From positions 1 to 64,000 of the forward strand of contig JBMFOU010000006.1 in assembly GCA_049969475.1 (NCBI GenBank): a stretch of DNA of 64,000 nucleotides, in the 5' to 3' direction. The notes below the pieces were generated by a model, which saw only the letters and a list, made by a program, of their open reading frames with translations, had not been told where the DNA came from and ran no database searches. Numbering within the stretch: position 1 is the first letter of the stretch; every line of letters begins with the position of its first letter. The position numbers were made by a program, and so were the translations under genes. This document shows positions 25,162 through 32,978 of the stretch, one piece after another. The DNA is from UBA2030 sp049969475. GTDB lineage: Bacteria > Bacteroidota > Bacteroidia > Bacteroidales > TTA-H9.

Positions 25162-26861
25162 ATGAGATACTGGCCCATTTTCTGGCTAATTACTGGCCTT
25201 CTTTTTTCTTACCCTTTACACGCTCAGGCCCCGAAAGCCCAGCGCCTGGTGTTGCTCGAAGAATTTACATCATCCACTTGTGGCCCTTGTGCTTCAGCAA
25301 TCCCACGATAATATCGCGTTTGCAACAAAACCCGGACAAATTTACTGCTATCTTCTATCATGTGGGTTGGCCTTCGCCAGGTAACGACCCCATGTATCTT
25401 CATAATACACAGGATGCTAATGCCCGGGTGAGTTATTACAGCGTCAACTCAGTTCCACATTCTGTCCTTGATGGAAACTTTTATGCTGGCCATCCTAACG
25501 GCTGGACGATGACCACTATCAACAATCGTTTGGCCATTCCTTCCCCTTGCCAAATAGATCTTCAGCATTACCTGAATGCAGCGCAGGACTCCATTTTCTT
25601 AAATATGCTGATAAAACCCACGGATGTCATGAGTGGTAATCAGCTGGTTGCCCATAATGTGGTAATTGAAAAACATATTCATTTCAATACCCCTCCGGGC
25701 ACCAATGGAGAAAAAGATTTTTACAATGTAATGAAAAAGCTTTTGCCGGGTTCGGGCGGAACGAGTTTGCCTTCTTCACTGAATGTTGGCGATTATGTTA
25801 TCATACAAACTGCATGGAAACTGGCCAATGTTTATGATATCAATCAGCTGGCTGCCATTGGATTTGTGCAGAATAATACAACGAAGGAGGTTTATCAGGC
25901 TACCAATAGTAGCAGCAACCCTGTAACTCCGCTCTATGCCAACGATGTGCAGATTCTTGGCCTGAGTAATGTGGCGCCCGAAAATTGTTCAGGGGAGGTG
26001 AGTCCCATCGTCACGGTTCGCAATAATGGCTCGAATGCCATGACGCAGTTGAAAATACGGTATAAGGTCGATAATAATCCTGAGCAGGAATATTTGTGGA
26101 CGGGTAACCTGGGTTTATTAAGCCATAAGAAGATAGCTCTTCCTGCTTATACATTCGCACCACAGAATCCGGGCCGGTTGAAAATTTACATTTCTGAGGT
26201 GAATGGAGTTCAGGATGAATACCGTAAGAACGACACCCTTACCTTCGACCTATTGCAGCCAAAGGTGGCTTATCCTACAGTGAATTTATGGATAAAAACA
26301 GACAATAAACCTGAAGATATTACTTGGGAAATAATAGATGCCGACGGAACAGTGGCTGCTTCGGGTGGGCCTTACACTCAGCCTTCAACCATGATTAAAG
26401 AAACTATTAATCTGCAGGAAGGGCGCTGCTACAAATTTGCAATGCATGATGCCAGCGGCGATGGTCTGTGTTGTGCCAACGGTTTGGGATATTTTACCTT
26501 ATTCTATGGCAACAACCAGGTTATTGCCGAAGGGACTAATTTTGGAAGCGAAGTGTTGGCTCAGTTTAACACCCAGAGTGGGGTAGGAGTGGAGGAACAG
26601 AAATTGTCGGGTTTAACCCTATCTCCCAATCCCTGCGGCGACAGAACGTTGGTGCGTTTCTCTTCTCCCATTTCCGGTTGGGCTCAATTAAGGCTGGTCA
26701 GTGTTTCCGGACAAACCATGCTGCAAAATAGACTCCAGGTAGATGCTGCAGGTCAACACCTAACCGAGTTGGAATTACTTGCCTTACCCAAGGGTTGGTT
26801 TATGGTCGAAATAGCTTTGCCCGATGGGAATATGCTACGTAGTCCCTTGATTATAAAATAG
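25162..26861 (+). pseudogene. Omp28-like thioredoxin-fold secreted protein with T9SS type A domain, frameshifted
   Basis: Starting at the ATG at 25162, the frame gives a signal peptide (MRYWPIFWLITGLLF...LHAQ) and the family hallmark LLEEFTSSTCGPCAS, then hits TAA at 25309-25311. In the next frame the expected continuation appears at once, NPTIISRLQQNPDKFTAIFYHVGWPSPGNDPMY, and runs open to 26861. Alignment to the family logic (CGPCAS-x-NP) places a single-base deletion near 25297-25299. The remainder contains the thioredoxin fold (NSVPHSVLDG), Ig-like/CARDB-type domains (VTVRNNGSNAM), and a T9SS type A tail (LSPNPCGDRTLVRF ... GWFMVEIAL). The CGPC pair suggests a redox or binding role outside the cell. 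It is either a recent pseudogene or a sequencing error. Confidence 0.8.
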
Positions 26862-26877
26862 TTGATTTTTCAGTATT

Positions 26878-26920
26878 AAAAAAAAGCGCCCGCTCGTATT
26901 TTGTTAACTGAGCGGGCGCT
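26878..26920 (-). terminator. Intrinsic terminator of the alkaline phosphatase gene
   Basis: An 11-bp perfect GC-rich stem (AGCGCCCGCTC at 26885-26895 pairing with GAGCGGGCGCT at 26910-26920) with a 14-nt loop. On the minus strand it is followed directly by eight T residues, a textbook rho-independent terminator for the gene ending at 27010. The same stem could also stop plus-strand transcription from the Omp28-like gene, though without a U-run on that side. Confidence 0.85.
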
Positions 26921-27009
26921 GATGTTATAACGGGTTAGAGTTTTTCGTTTAAGACTTGAAATTCTTACAAAACCCCAGGGGTATTTTTCAAAAAGATTAT
27001 TGGGGAATT

Positions 27010-28470
27010 TTAGTTGAGAGATGGCGGTAATCCCATAGCCTGGAGAATGAGAAGCGGGATGTCTTTGTTATCAATAAAACCCTCAAAGCGTTGCTTTCCC
27101 GGGCCTAGAGCACGAATAGGAACTGTGATACCTGTATGTGACCAGGTGTTCCAGCCGAAGCCAGCTTTTTGGGCCACCAAACGTGTGACCATCACGGCCA
27201 GAGGGTCGTTGCCTCCAAACAGCAAGTAATTGGCCTCTTCAGAGGAGAAAGGCATTTGCCCGAGCATAGATGCCCGGAAAGCCATTAGCAACTGAGCACG
27301 ATCGAATTCAGTAAGGGGAATTTCTTTCCCTAAACCCGTTTTTTCCTGAATAAGTGGCCACAATGACTCGAAATGGCAATTGCCCGGACAATTGCGGGTT
27401 TTAAATTCTTTAAAAAGCCTTGCCAGGGCAGGCTGAGAGGCCTTTTGATGACGCACTAAGCTGAAATCAGAATCGTAATGACGCAAGGCAGTTCCAAGGG
27501 AAAGTCCTCCGGTTTCGTGGTCAGCAGTAACAATGATCAGGGTCTCATCAGGATGTTTTTTGGCAAAATCCAATGCATGACCAATGGCCTGGTCAAAATC
27601 GATCACTTCGCCAATAGCAGTGGCTATGTCATTATTGTGGCAAGCCCAATCAATTTGTCCCCCTTCTACCATCATGAAGAAACCCTTGGGATTATCGAGC
27701 AATTCTATGCTTTTGCTCACAAATTCGGCCAGGCTCATATCTTCGGCTGTACGGTCGATGGCTACGGGTACTTCGGCATTTTCGGGATCTATGTTGGCAT
27801 TGACGGCAATAATCTTTGTATCCGACCTTTTGAGTTTCATGAATTCCTGCCGTCCTTTCACAATTTGATAGCCTTTTTTGCGGGCTATTTCGTAAGCATC
27901 GGGCTGGTCGCCCTTTTTTCCGCGGGCGTCTTTAATACCCCCATAACCAAAAAGGTCAAAATTGCTCTCGGGCAGCTGAAGAGCGATTTCATAATAATCG
28001 TTTCTATCCGGACGATGGGCGTAAAATACCGCCGGTGTCGCATGATTGATGCTTACCGTAGTGATGATTCCCACCTTCATCCCCTGTTTTTTTGCCTTCC
28101 AGGCTATGGAGTTGAGAGGTGCCGTCTTTTCTGCATTCATTCCAATGGTATTGATACTGGTTTTTTGCCCGGTAGCCAGGGCTGTGCCGGCAGCTGCTGA
28201 ACCGGTGATATATCGGTTTTGAGCATAGGTGGTTACAAGGCCCAGAGCAGGCAATTTGTCCATGTTCAGCGAGTCATTCCCCATACGACCTTGCAGTGCT
28301 GCCAGATAAGCCTGGGTAGCGTTAATCTGGGCCAACCCCATGCCATCACCAATGAAGTAAAAAACATATTTGGCTTTGGCCTCTGGGGCTTTAATTTGGG
28401 AAAGAGACGGGTTACTGAGCCCTTGCACCCATATGATTATCAGTAGTATGTAAAAGGCTTTTCTTTTCAT
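27010..28470 (-). CDS. Alkaline phosphatase, PhoA-type
   Basis: 486 residues with a signal peptide (to about 24). The alkaline phosphatase superfamily motifs are present: metal-binding D42 in YFIGDGMG, the nucleophile Ser91 in TGSAAAGTALATG, MVEGGQIDWACHNND (metal ligands Asp and His), and ADHETGG. In E. coli PhoA the residue before the nucleophile is Asp; here it is Gly, which is also seen in other non-PhoA members of the family. It hydrolyses phosphate monoesters in the periplasm to release phosphate. The gene is monocistronic, with a -7 element at 28494-28501 and a strong terminator at 26878-26920. No obvious Pho-box-like site was identified. Confidence 0.92.
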   Translation of the reverse strand: MKRKAFYILLIIIWVQGLSNPSLSQIKAPEAKAKYVFYFIGDGMGLAQINATQAYLAALQGRMGNDSLNMDKLPALGLVTTYAQNRYITGSAAAGTALATGQKTSINTIGMNAEKTAPLNSIAWKAKKQGMKVGIITTVSINHATPAVFYAHRPDRNDYYEIALQLPESNFDLFGYGGIKDARGKKGDQPDAYEIARKKGYQIVKGRQEFMKLKRSDTKIIAVNANIDPENAEVPVAIDRTAEDMSLAEFVSKSIELLDNPKGFFMMVEGGQIDWACHNNDIATAIGEVIDFDQAIGHALDFAKKHPDETLIIVTADHETGGLSLGTALRHYDSDFSLVRHQKASQPALARLFKEFKTRNCPGNCHFESLWPLIQEKTGLGKEIPLTEFDRAQLLMAFRASMLGQMPFSSEEANYLLFGGNDPLAVMVTRLVAQKAGFGWNTWSHTGITVPIRALGPGKQRFEGFIDNKDIPLLILQAMGLPPSLN

Positions 28471-28493
28471 ATGACTTTTGTATAGAATGGCAG

Positions 28494-28501
28494 CAAAATT
28501 A
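28494..28501 (-). promoter_or_regulatory. -7 promoter element (TAATTTTG) for alkaline phosphatase
   Basis: An exact TAnnTTTG match on the minus strand, 23 nt upstream of the start at 28470. Confidence 0.5.
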
Positions 28502-28563
28502 AGATGCCTGGCTCTTTCCTGTTTTAATTGGGTGTTAATTTTTTTGTTCAGAGAAATTAAATG

Positions 28564-28571
28564 TATTTTTG
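28564..28571 (+). promoter_or_regulatory. -7 promoter element (TATTTTTG) for the methyltransferase gene
   Basis: The element ends 20 nt before the ATG at 28592, with TTTG at 28543-28546 as a possible -33 box (17-nt spacing). Because it lies downstream of an in-frame upstream start at 28478, it decides for 28592 as the real start. Confidence 0.5.
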
Positions 28572-28591
28572 TATTTAAATATATCTTGATT

Positions 28592-29248
28592 ATGAAAAAG
28601 GGAAAACTCTATCCGGAATCGAAGGTGGAACTCACCCCATTTTTAGCCCGAAATTATGATATGTTGCTGAAAATGGCCTCGTTGGGTCGCTATGGGAGTT
28701 TTCTTAAGAAAGCGATCCAAGCCATGGAGCTCCAGTCCGGCATGCAAGTGCTTGATTTGGGCTGTGGTTCAGGACATAATGCTTCCTTCATGCTATCCTA
28801 TTTGGGTGAGGAGGGCAGGTTGGTAGGCATCGATATTTCACCTGAAATGGAGCAGCAATTTCGCCGACGTTTTATGAATGATCAACGGGTTTCATTTGTC
28901 AATCAGCGCATTGATGTTGCGTTTGATCTGGGGCAAAGGTTCGACGTTGTCTTTATGAGCTTTGTTTTACATGGCTTTCCCCATGAGGTAAGAGCCACAA
29001 TTCTTGAAAATGTGAGTCGCCATTTGAAGCCTGGAGGGTATTTTTTGCTGCTCGATTTTGCTGAGTTTGATATGCAGGCCATGCCCCGACTGCATCACTG
29101 GATTTTTACCCATGTGGAATGTGTTTATGCCTTCGACTTCGTGGGGCGTAATTGGAAAGAAATTCTTGTAGAAAAGGGCTTTGGCCACACGAAAGAAACA
29201 TTTTACCTAAAGAATTATGTAAGGCTTCTTAAAGCGCAGAAGCTTTAG
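28592..29248 (+). CDS. Class I SAM-dependent methyltransferase (UbiE/MenG-like)
   Basis: 218 residues from the ATG at 28592, chosen because the promoter element lies between it and the upstream in-frame start. The SAM-binding motif I is VLDLGCGSGHNASFM (about 51-65), motif post-I is RLVGIDISPEM, and later DVVFMSFVLHGFPHEVR and LKPGGYFLLLDFAEF correspond to motifs II and III. The KYMDMLL-like opening (LARNYDMLLKMASLGRYGSF) resembles UbiE/COQ5-type enzymes acting on lipid or quinone substrates, but no genes of quinone synthesis adjoin, so the substrate is undetermined. The tag gene follows. Confidence 0.85.
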   Translation: MKKGKLYPESKVELTPFLARNYDMLLKMASLGRYGSFLKKAIQAMELQSGMQVLDLGCGSGHNASFMLSYLGEEGRLVGIDISPEMEQQFRRRFMNDQRVSFVNQRIDVAFDLGQRFDVVFMSFVLHGFPHEVRATILENVSRHLKPGGYFLLLDFAEFDMQAMPRLHHWIFTHVECVYAFDFVGRNWKEILVEKGFGHTKETFYLKNYVRLLKAQKL

Positions 29249-29298
29249 GTTATTTGTCTTTTTGTGGTGTATTGGGTTACTTTTACACAAAAAACCGA

Positions 29299-29877
29299 AT
29301 GACTCAGCGTTGCCATTGGGTGGGCACGTATGCTCCTATGATTGAATACCACGACCGTGAATGGGGCGTTCCCTGCTTTGATGATTACCGGTTATGGGAA
29401 TATCTTGTGCTGGATACTTTTCAGGCCGGGCTTTCGTGGCGTACTATGATTGCCAAGAGAGAAAACTTCCGCAAAGCTTTCGATAATTTTAACTTTGAAC
29501 GGAATGCCCTGATGACACCGGAACGTGTGAACGAATTAATGCAAGAGGCCGGTATCATTCGTAACCGAATGAAGATTGAAGCCATCGTTACCAATGCCCG
29601 TGCTTTCATTCGTATCCGGCAGGAGAAAGGAAGTTTTGCGGCCTTTTTATGGGATTTTGTAGAGGGGCGTCCTGTGATAAATAGATGGAGCCGTCCACAG
29701 GAAATACCAGCTCGTAGCGTTTTATCTGACCGCATCAGCCATGAACTCAAATCCAGAGGATTTCGCTTTACCGGAAGCACCATGGTGTATGCCTTTCTGC
29801 AGGGAGCAGGAGTGGTTAACGACCATCTGGTTTCCTGTTTTCGATATCACGAAATACTGAGGAGTTATGGCCACTAA
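29299..29877 (+). CDS. tag: DNA-3-methyladenine glycosylase I
   Basis: 192 residues from the ATG at 29299; an in-frame start at 29254 would add residues not found in the family. The signature RCHWVGTYAPMIEYHDREWGVP opens the protein, followed by DTFQAGLSW (with the base-stacking Trp) and KRENFRKAF. The zinc-site residues are recognisable as the N-terminal Cys/His pair and the C-terminal H of VNDHLVSCFRYHE. It removes 3-methyladenine from alkylated DNA. The stop overlaps the nadD start by 11 nt. Confidence 0.93.
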   Translation: MTQRCHWVGTYAPMIEYHDREWGVPCFDDYRLWEYLVLDTFQAGLSWRTMIAKRENFRKAFDNFNFERNALMTPERVNELMQEAGIIRNRMKIEAIVTNARAFIRIRQEKGSFAAFLWDFVEGRPVINRWSRPQEIPARSVLSDRISHELKSRGFRFTGSTMVYAFLQGAGVVNDHLVSCFRYHEILRSYGH

Positions 29878-30451
29878 GAAGACCGGTCTATTTTTTGGTT
29901 CGTTCAATCCTATCCACAACGGCCATTTGATGATTGCCAATTATCTGGTAGAATTTACCGACCTTGAACAGATCTGGTTTATTGTGAGTCCGCAAAATCC
30001 TTTGAAAGAGAAAGCCAGCCTGGCTCCTGACTACGACCGGCTCGAGATGGTGCGCCGGGCTGTGGATGATGACCCCCGCTTCAGGGTGAGCGATATCGAA
30101 ATGCACCTTCCACGTCCTTCTTATACCATTCACACACTTACTTATCTTAGCGAGAAATACCCCGAACGCCAGTTCGCTCTCATTGTGGGAGGCGATAACC
30201 TGCAATATTTTTACAAGTGGAAAAATCCGGAGCAGATTCTGGAACAATATCCGCTCTATGTTTATGCCCGACCTGGCTTTTCTGGCGGAGAGTATGCCAA
30301 TCATCCCTCGGTTAAGATAGTGGATGCCCCGCTGATTGAAGTTTCATCGAGCTTTATCCGTGGAGCCCTCCGTTTGGGCCACGACGTAAGATATTTTTTG
30401 CCTGTGCCTGTTTTTCAATACATAATGAAAGAGGGGCTGTATCTTAAATAA
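29867..30451 (+). CDS. nadD: Nicotinate-nucleotide adenylyltransferase
   Basis: 194 residues, the standard length. The nucleotidyltransferase signature GSFNPIHNGHL (about 12-22) holds the HxGH ATP-binding motif, and the family-typical VSPQNPLKEK and SSSFIRGAL (ISSTxIR) follow. It transfers AMP to nicotinate mononucleotide to form deamido-NAD, a committed step of NAD synthesis in the cytoplasm. It overlaps tag by 11 nt and converges with the glycosyltransferase gene 16 nt downstream. Confidence 0.94.
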   Translation: MATKKTGLFFGSFNPIHNGHLMIANYLVEFTDLEQIWFIVSPQNPLKEKASLAPDYDRLEMVRRAVDDDPRFRVSDIEMHLPRPSYTIHTLTYLSEKYPERQFALIVGGDNLQYFYKWKNPEQILEQYPLYVYARPGFSGGEYANHPSVKIVDAPLIEVSSSFIRGALRLGHDVRYFLPVPVFQYIMKEGLYLK

Positions 30452-30467
30452 AAAAGAGGAGAATATT

Positions 30468-31196
30468 TTAAGCCTGAGGGCGGGGACGTATTCTTTTAAA
30501 TCGCAGGCTGATAACTCCCCAAGCAGCTTCCCTAAAAATTCCCCGGCTCATTTTTGATTCTCCTTCTGTTCTATCGGTGAAAATAATAGGTATTTCTACA
30601 ATCTTAAAGCCCAGCTTCCAGGCTGAATATTTCATTTCTATCTGGAAGGCATATCCTGTAAAGCGAATCGCATCGAGATTAATGGTTTCGAGCACTTTGC
30701 GGCGATAGCATTTAAAACCGGCCGTGGTATCGCGTACTTTCATACGGGTGATGAAGCGAACGTAAGAGGAGGCAAAATACGACATCAACACGCGGCTCAT
30801 GGGCCAGTTAACTACATTTACGCCCGTAATGTAGCGTGAGCCAATCACCAGATCGGCACCTTCCAGAGCAGCCTTGCGTAAGCGGGGGAGGTCGTCGGGG
30901 TTGTGCGAAAAATCTGCATCCATCTCGTAAATAAACTCGTAATCGCGCGTCAAAGCCCATTTAAAACCGTGAATGTATGCGGTGCCCAGCCCCAGCTTTC
31001 CTTTACGCTCTTCCATAAACAGCCGGTTGGGAAATTCTTTCATCAACTCCTTGACAACGAGGGCTGTACCATCCGGTGAGTTGTCCTCAATAATCAGAAT
31101 GTCGAATTCAGGTGTAAGGGAAAAAACCTTGCGTATAATCTTCTCAATGTTTTCCCTTTCGTTGTAGGTAGGGATGATTACTAAGCTATCTGCCAC
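30468..31196 (-). CDS. Polyprenol-phosphate mannosyltransferase (Dpm1-like GT2)
   Basis: 242 residues, starting at a GTG (31196), the only start consistent with the family N-terminus DSLVIIPTYNERENIE. Features: GT-A fold with IIEDNSPDGT, MDADFSHNPDDLP (the DxD-type metal site), GSRYITG, and FKCYRRKVLE. It lacks C-terminal membrane helices, so it belongs to the short soluble Dpm1 type that transfers mannose from GDP-mannose to a polyprenyl phosphate at the cytoplasmic membrane face. The product would feed lipid-linked or protein O-glycosylation, which is common in Bacteroidota; the GT117 (DUF2723) protein nearby is a possible user. A -7 element is at 31215-31222. Confidence 0.9.
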   Translation of the reverse strand: MADSLVIIPTYNERENIEKIIRKVFSLTPEFDILIIEDNSPDGTALVVKELMKEFPNRLFMEERKGKLGLGTAYIHGFKWALTRDYEFIYEMDADFSHNPDDLPRLRKAALEGADLVIGSRYITGVNVVNWPMSRVLMSYFASSYVRFITRMKVRDTTAGFKCYRRKVLETINLDAIRFTGYAFQIEMKYSAWKLGFKIVEIPIIFTDRTEGESKMSRGIFREAAWGVISLRFKRIRPRPQA

Positions 31197-31214
31197 GGTT
31201 TAGATAAATTTGGG

Positions 31215-31222
31215 CAAAATTA
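31215..31222 (-). promoter_or_regulatory. -7 promoter element (TAATTTTG) for the Dpm1-like gene
   Basis: An exact TAnnTTTG match ending 18 nt upstream of the GTG start at 31196, implying a leader of about a dozen nucleotides. Confidence 0.5.
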
Positions 31223-31278
31223 GGTATTAATACAGCTTTAACTATTATTTTAACGTATTCTTTCGGCTGAATATTGTT

Positions 31279-31995
31279 TCAATCGTCGAGACTGGGTTGT
31301 GCCAATAAAATCTGTCGGTTGATCTCGAAAGCAGTAAGGTTTCCGAACCCCTTCTTTTTTACATACACTCCATTATCTAATGCAATAAAGGGATAGGTAC
31401 CTCTGGTGATGCAAAAATCGATAAACTCGTGACTTACCGGAACATGCCCATGGATTACCTTTCGATGACCAATTTTTTCGGGTTTTATAGTGAATTCACG
31501 CACCCACATCATAGCTTCCTGGTCATCGAAAATGTTATCGATTTCGAAGTTAAATCCTGCATGCACCAAAATGTAGTTTTCAAGCTCAATATACAGTTCG
31601 AGCTTGCGCATCCAGTCGATGTACTCTTTAGGAAAGTATCTTAAATCTTTGACTTTAAAGCTTTTGAGAGTTTCTTTTCCTCCAAATTTCATCCATTCTT
31701 CTTTTTTTCGATTTTTTTCTCTGAAGAAAAGGTATTTAGTTTTAAGACGGAATTCTTCCTCGTAGCTCTGTATGCACCAATCCTCATGATTTCCTTTAAG
31801 AAGCCGGAGTCGATATCCATCGTTCTGAAGCTTTATTAAATAATCGATGAGACCTTTACTATCTGGTCCTCTGTCGATGTAATCGCCCAGTAAATAAAGC
31901 TCATCCAATTTGGAGGGTCTGATTTGCTCTTCGATGAGAGCCCTCAGCGTTTTCACGTATCCATGGGTATCGGGAATAATCCACTGTGCCGGCAT
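31279..31995 (-). CDS. Metallophosphoesterase, serine/threonine phosphatase 1-like
   Basis: 238 residues. The calcineurin-like metal-site motifs are in order: PDTHG (about 8-12), LGDYIDRGPDS (about 36-46), LKGNHEDW (about 65-72), and later LVHAGFNF and HGHVPVS. This is the PPP-family layout shared by bacterial PrpA/PrpB phosphatases and ApaH. The lack of other ApaH-specific features and the length favour a protein phosphatase or broad phosphoesterase; the substrate is not evident. No signal peptide, so cytoplasmic. It stands between Dpm1-like and gpmA genes, all on the minus strand with gaps that allow separate promoters. Confidence 0.88.
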   Translation of the reverse strand: MPAQWIIPDTHGYVKTLRALIEEQIRPSKLDELYLLGDYIDRGPDSKGLIDYLIKLQNDGYRLRLLKGNHEDWCIQSYEEEFRLKTKYLFFREKNRKKEEWMKFGGKETLKSFKVKDLRYFPKEYIDWMRKLELYIELENYILVHAGFNFEIDNIFDDQEAMMWVREFTIKPEKIGHRKVIHGHVPVSHEFIDFCITRGTYPFIALDNGVYVKKKGFGNLTAFEINRQILLAQPSLDD

Positions 31996-32043
31996 GCAAG
32001 GGTAAATTGGAGGGTTAAAGGTATAAATTTCCCCTAAAACTCA

Positions 32044-32083
32044 TCAGCCCTGCAATCCTTTCTATATCCGGTTGCAGGGCTGA
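32044..32083 (-). terminator. Hairpin terminator downstream of gpmA
   Basis: A 12-bp perfect stem, TCAGCCCTGCAA at 32044-32055 with TTGCAGGGCTGA at 32072-32083, and a 16-nt loop, 24 nt after the gpmA stop (minus). Only a short TTTT follows on the minus strand, so it may be weak or act mainly as an mRNA 3' stabiliser. Confidence 0.7.
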
Positions 32084-32106
32084 CGTTGGGGTGAAAGAAA
32101 GGACGT

Positions 32107-32850
32107 TTATTTCTTTTTAGCCTGGTTGGCAACGGCTTCCATGGCCTTGCGTATCTCTTCCTCATCACCCAGGAAGTAATCCTTCACCAGTTTCATGTTA
32201 TCATCAAATTCGAAAACATAAGGAATACCGGTGGGCATATTGAGCTCAATAATTTCTTTTTCGCTCATGTTTTTCAGGTACTTAATAATACCACGCAGGC
32301 TGTTTCCGTGTGCTGCTACCAGTACTTCCCTGTATTCGCGAAGTTTTACAGAGATTTCATTTTCCCAGTAAGGAACAATGCGTTCGATGGTATCTTTTAA
32401 TGCTTCGGTGAGGGGAGCCTTGTCGCCCAATTCTGCATATCTTGGGTCGAGGCGGGGATTGCGGGGGTCATCTTCGGCTAAGGGGGCAGGGGGCACGTCG
32501 TAGCTGCGACGCCAGATTTTTACTTGTTCCTCGCCGTATTTTTCTGCGGTTTCCACCTTGTTGAGACCTTGCAAATTACCATAATGCTTCTCGTTTAGCC
32601 TCCAGGTTTTGTATTCCGGAATCCACATCAAATCCATTTCTTCCAGAATAATCCAAAGGGTTTTAATGGCTCTCCGTAAGTAAGAAGTGTAGGCTACCCT
32701 GAAGTTGAACCCATGTTCTTTTAGTGTTTGGCCGGCTTTGCGGGCTTCTTCTACTCCCTTTTCCGACAGGTCTACATCTGTCCACCCAGTAAAACGGTTT
32801 TCTTTATTCCACTGGCTTTCACCATGACGCACCAATACAAGACGATACAT
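32107..32850 (-). CDS. gpmA: 2,3-bisphosphoglycerate-dependent phosphoglycerate mutase
   Basis: 247 residues, the normal length for dPGM. The N-terminus LVLVRHGESQWN contains the phospho-accepting histidine (His9), and the dPGM-specific RFTGWTDVDLSEKG follows. Other landmarks: LRRAIKTLW, RLNEKHYGNLQGLNK, and the second catalytic histidine in AAHGNSLR. It interconverts 3- and 2-phosphoglycerate in glycolysis and gluconeogenesis. Monocistronic: promoter element at 32884-32891, hairpin at 32044-32083. Confidence 0.95.
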   Translation of the reverse strand: MYRLVLVRHGESQWNKENRFTGWTDVDLSEKGVEEARKAGQTLKEHGFNFRVAYTSYLRRAIKTLWIILEEMDLMWIPEYKTWRLNEKHYGNLQGLNKVETAEKYGEEQVKIWRRSYDVPPAPLAEDDPRNPRLDPRYAELGDKAPLTEALKDTIERIVPYWENEISVKLREYREVLVAAHGNSLRGIIKYLKNMSEKEIIELNMPTGIPYVFEFDDNMKLVKDYFLGDEEEIRKAMEAVANQAKKK

Positions 32851-32883
32851 ATTAAGACTTTAATTTTGGGTTGTTTTCGGCTG

Positions 32884-32891
32884 CAAAGTTA
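32884..32891 (-). promoter_or_regulatory. -7 promoter element (TAACTTTG) for gpmA
   Basis: An exact TAnnTTTG match on the minus strand, 33 nt upstream of the gpmA start. Confidence 0.5.
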
Positions 32892-32932
32892 TGAATTTTG
32901 TGAGGTTTAAGTTCGAATGAAGGCTTTTTGCG

Positions 32933-32940
32933 TAATTTCG
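32933..32940 (+). promoter_or_regulatory. -7-like element (TAATTTCG) for the GT117 operon
   Basis: One mismatch to TAnnTTTG, 38 nt upstream of the ATG at 32979 and divergent from the gpmA promoter. It overlaps an in-frame TTG at 32928, which is therefore unlikely to be the start. Confidence 0.4.
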
Positions 32941-32978
32941 CAAACGATTTCCGGGCACTTGATTTTACTCCATTATTC

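Noticed and set aside
25122..25311. N-terminal extension of the Omp28-like frame from GTG 25122
   Set aside because: The residues upstream of the frameshift point resemble no signal peptide and the start lies at the promoter, while the other frame has a good signal peptide and CGPC motif.
27010..28470. Inactive alkaline phosphatase because Gly precedes the nucleophile Ser91
   Set aside because: The other catalytic and metal residues are intact, and the preceding position varies in the family outside enterobacterial PhoA.
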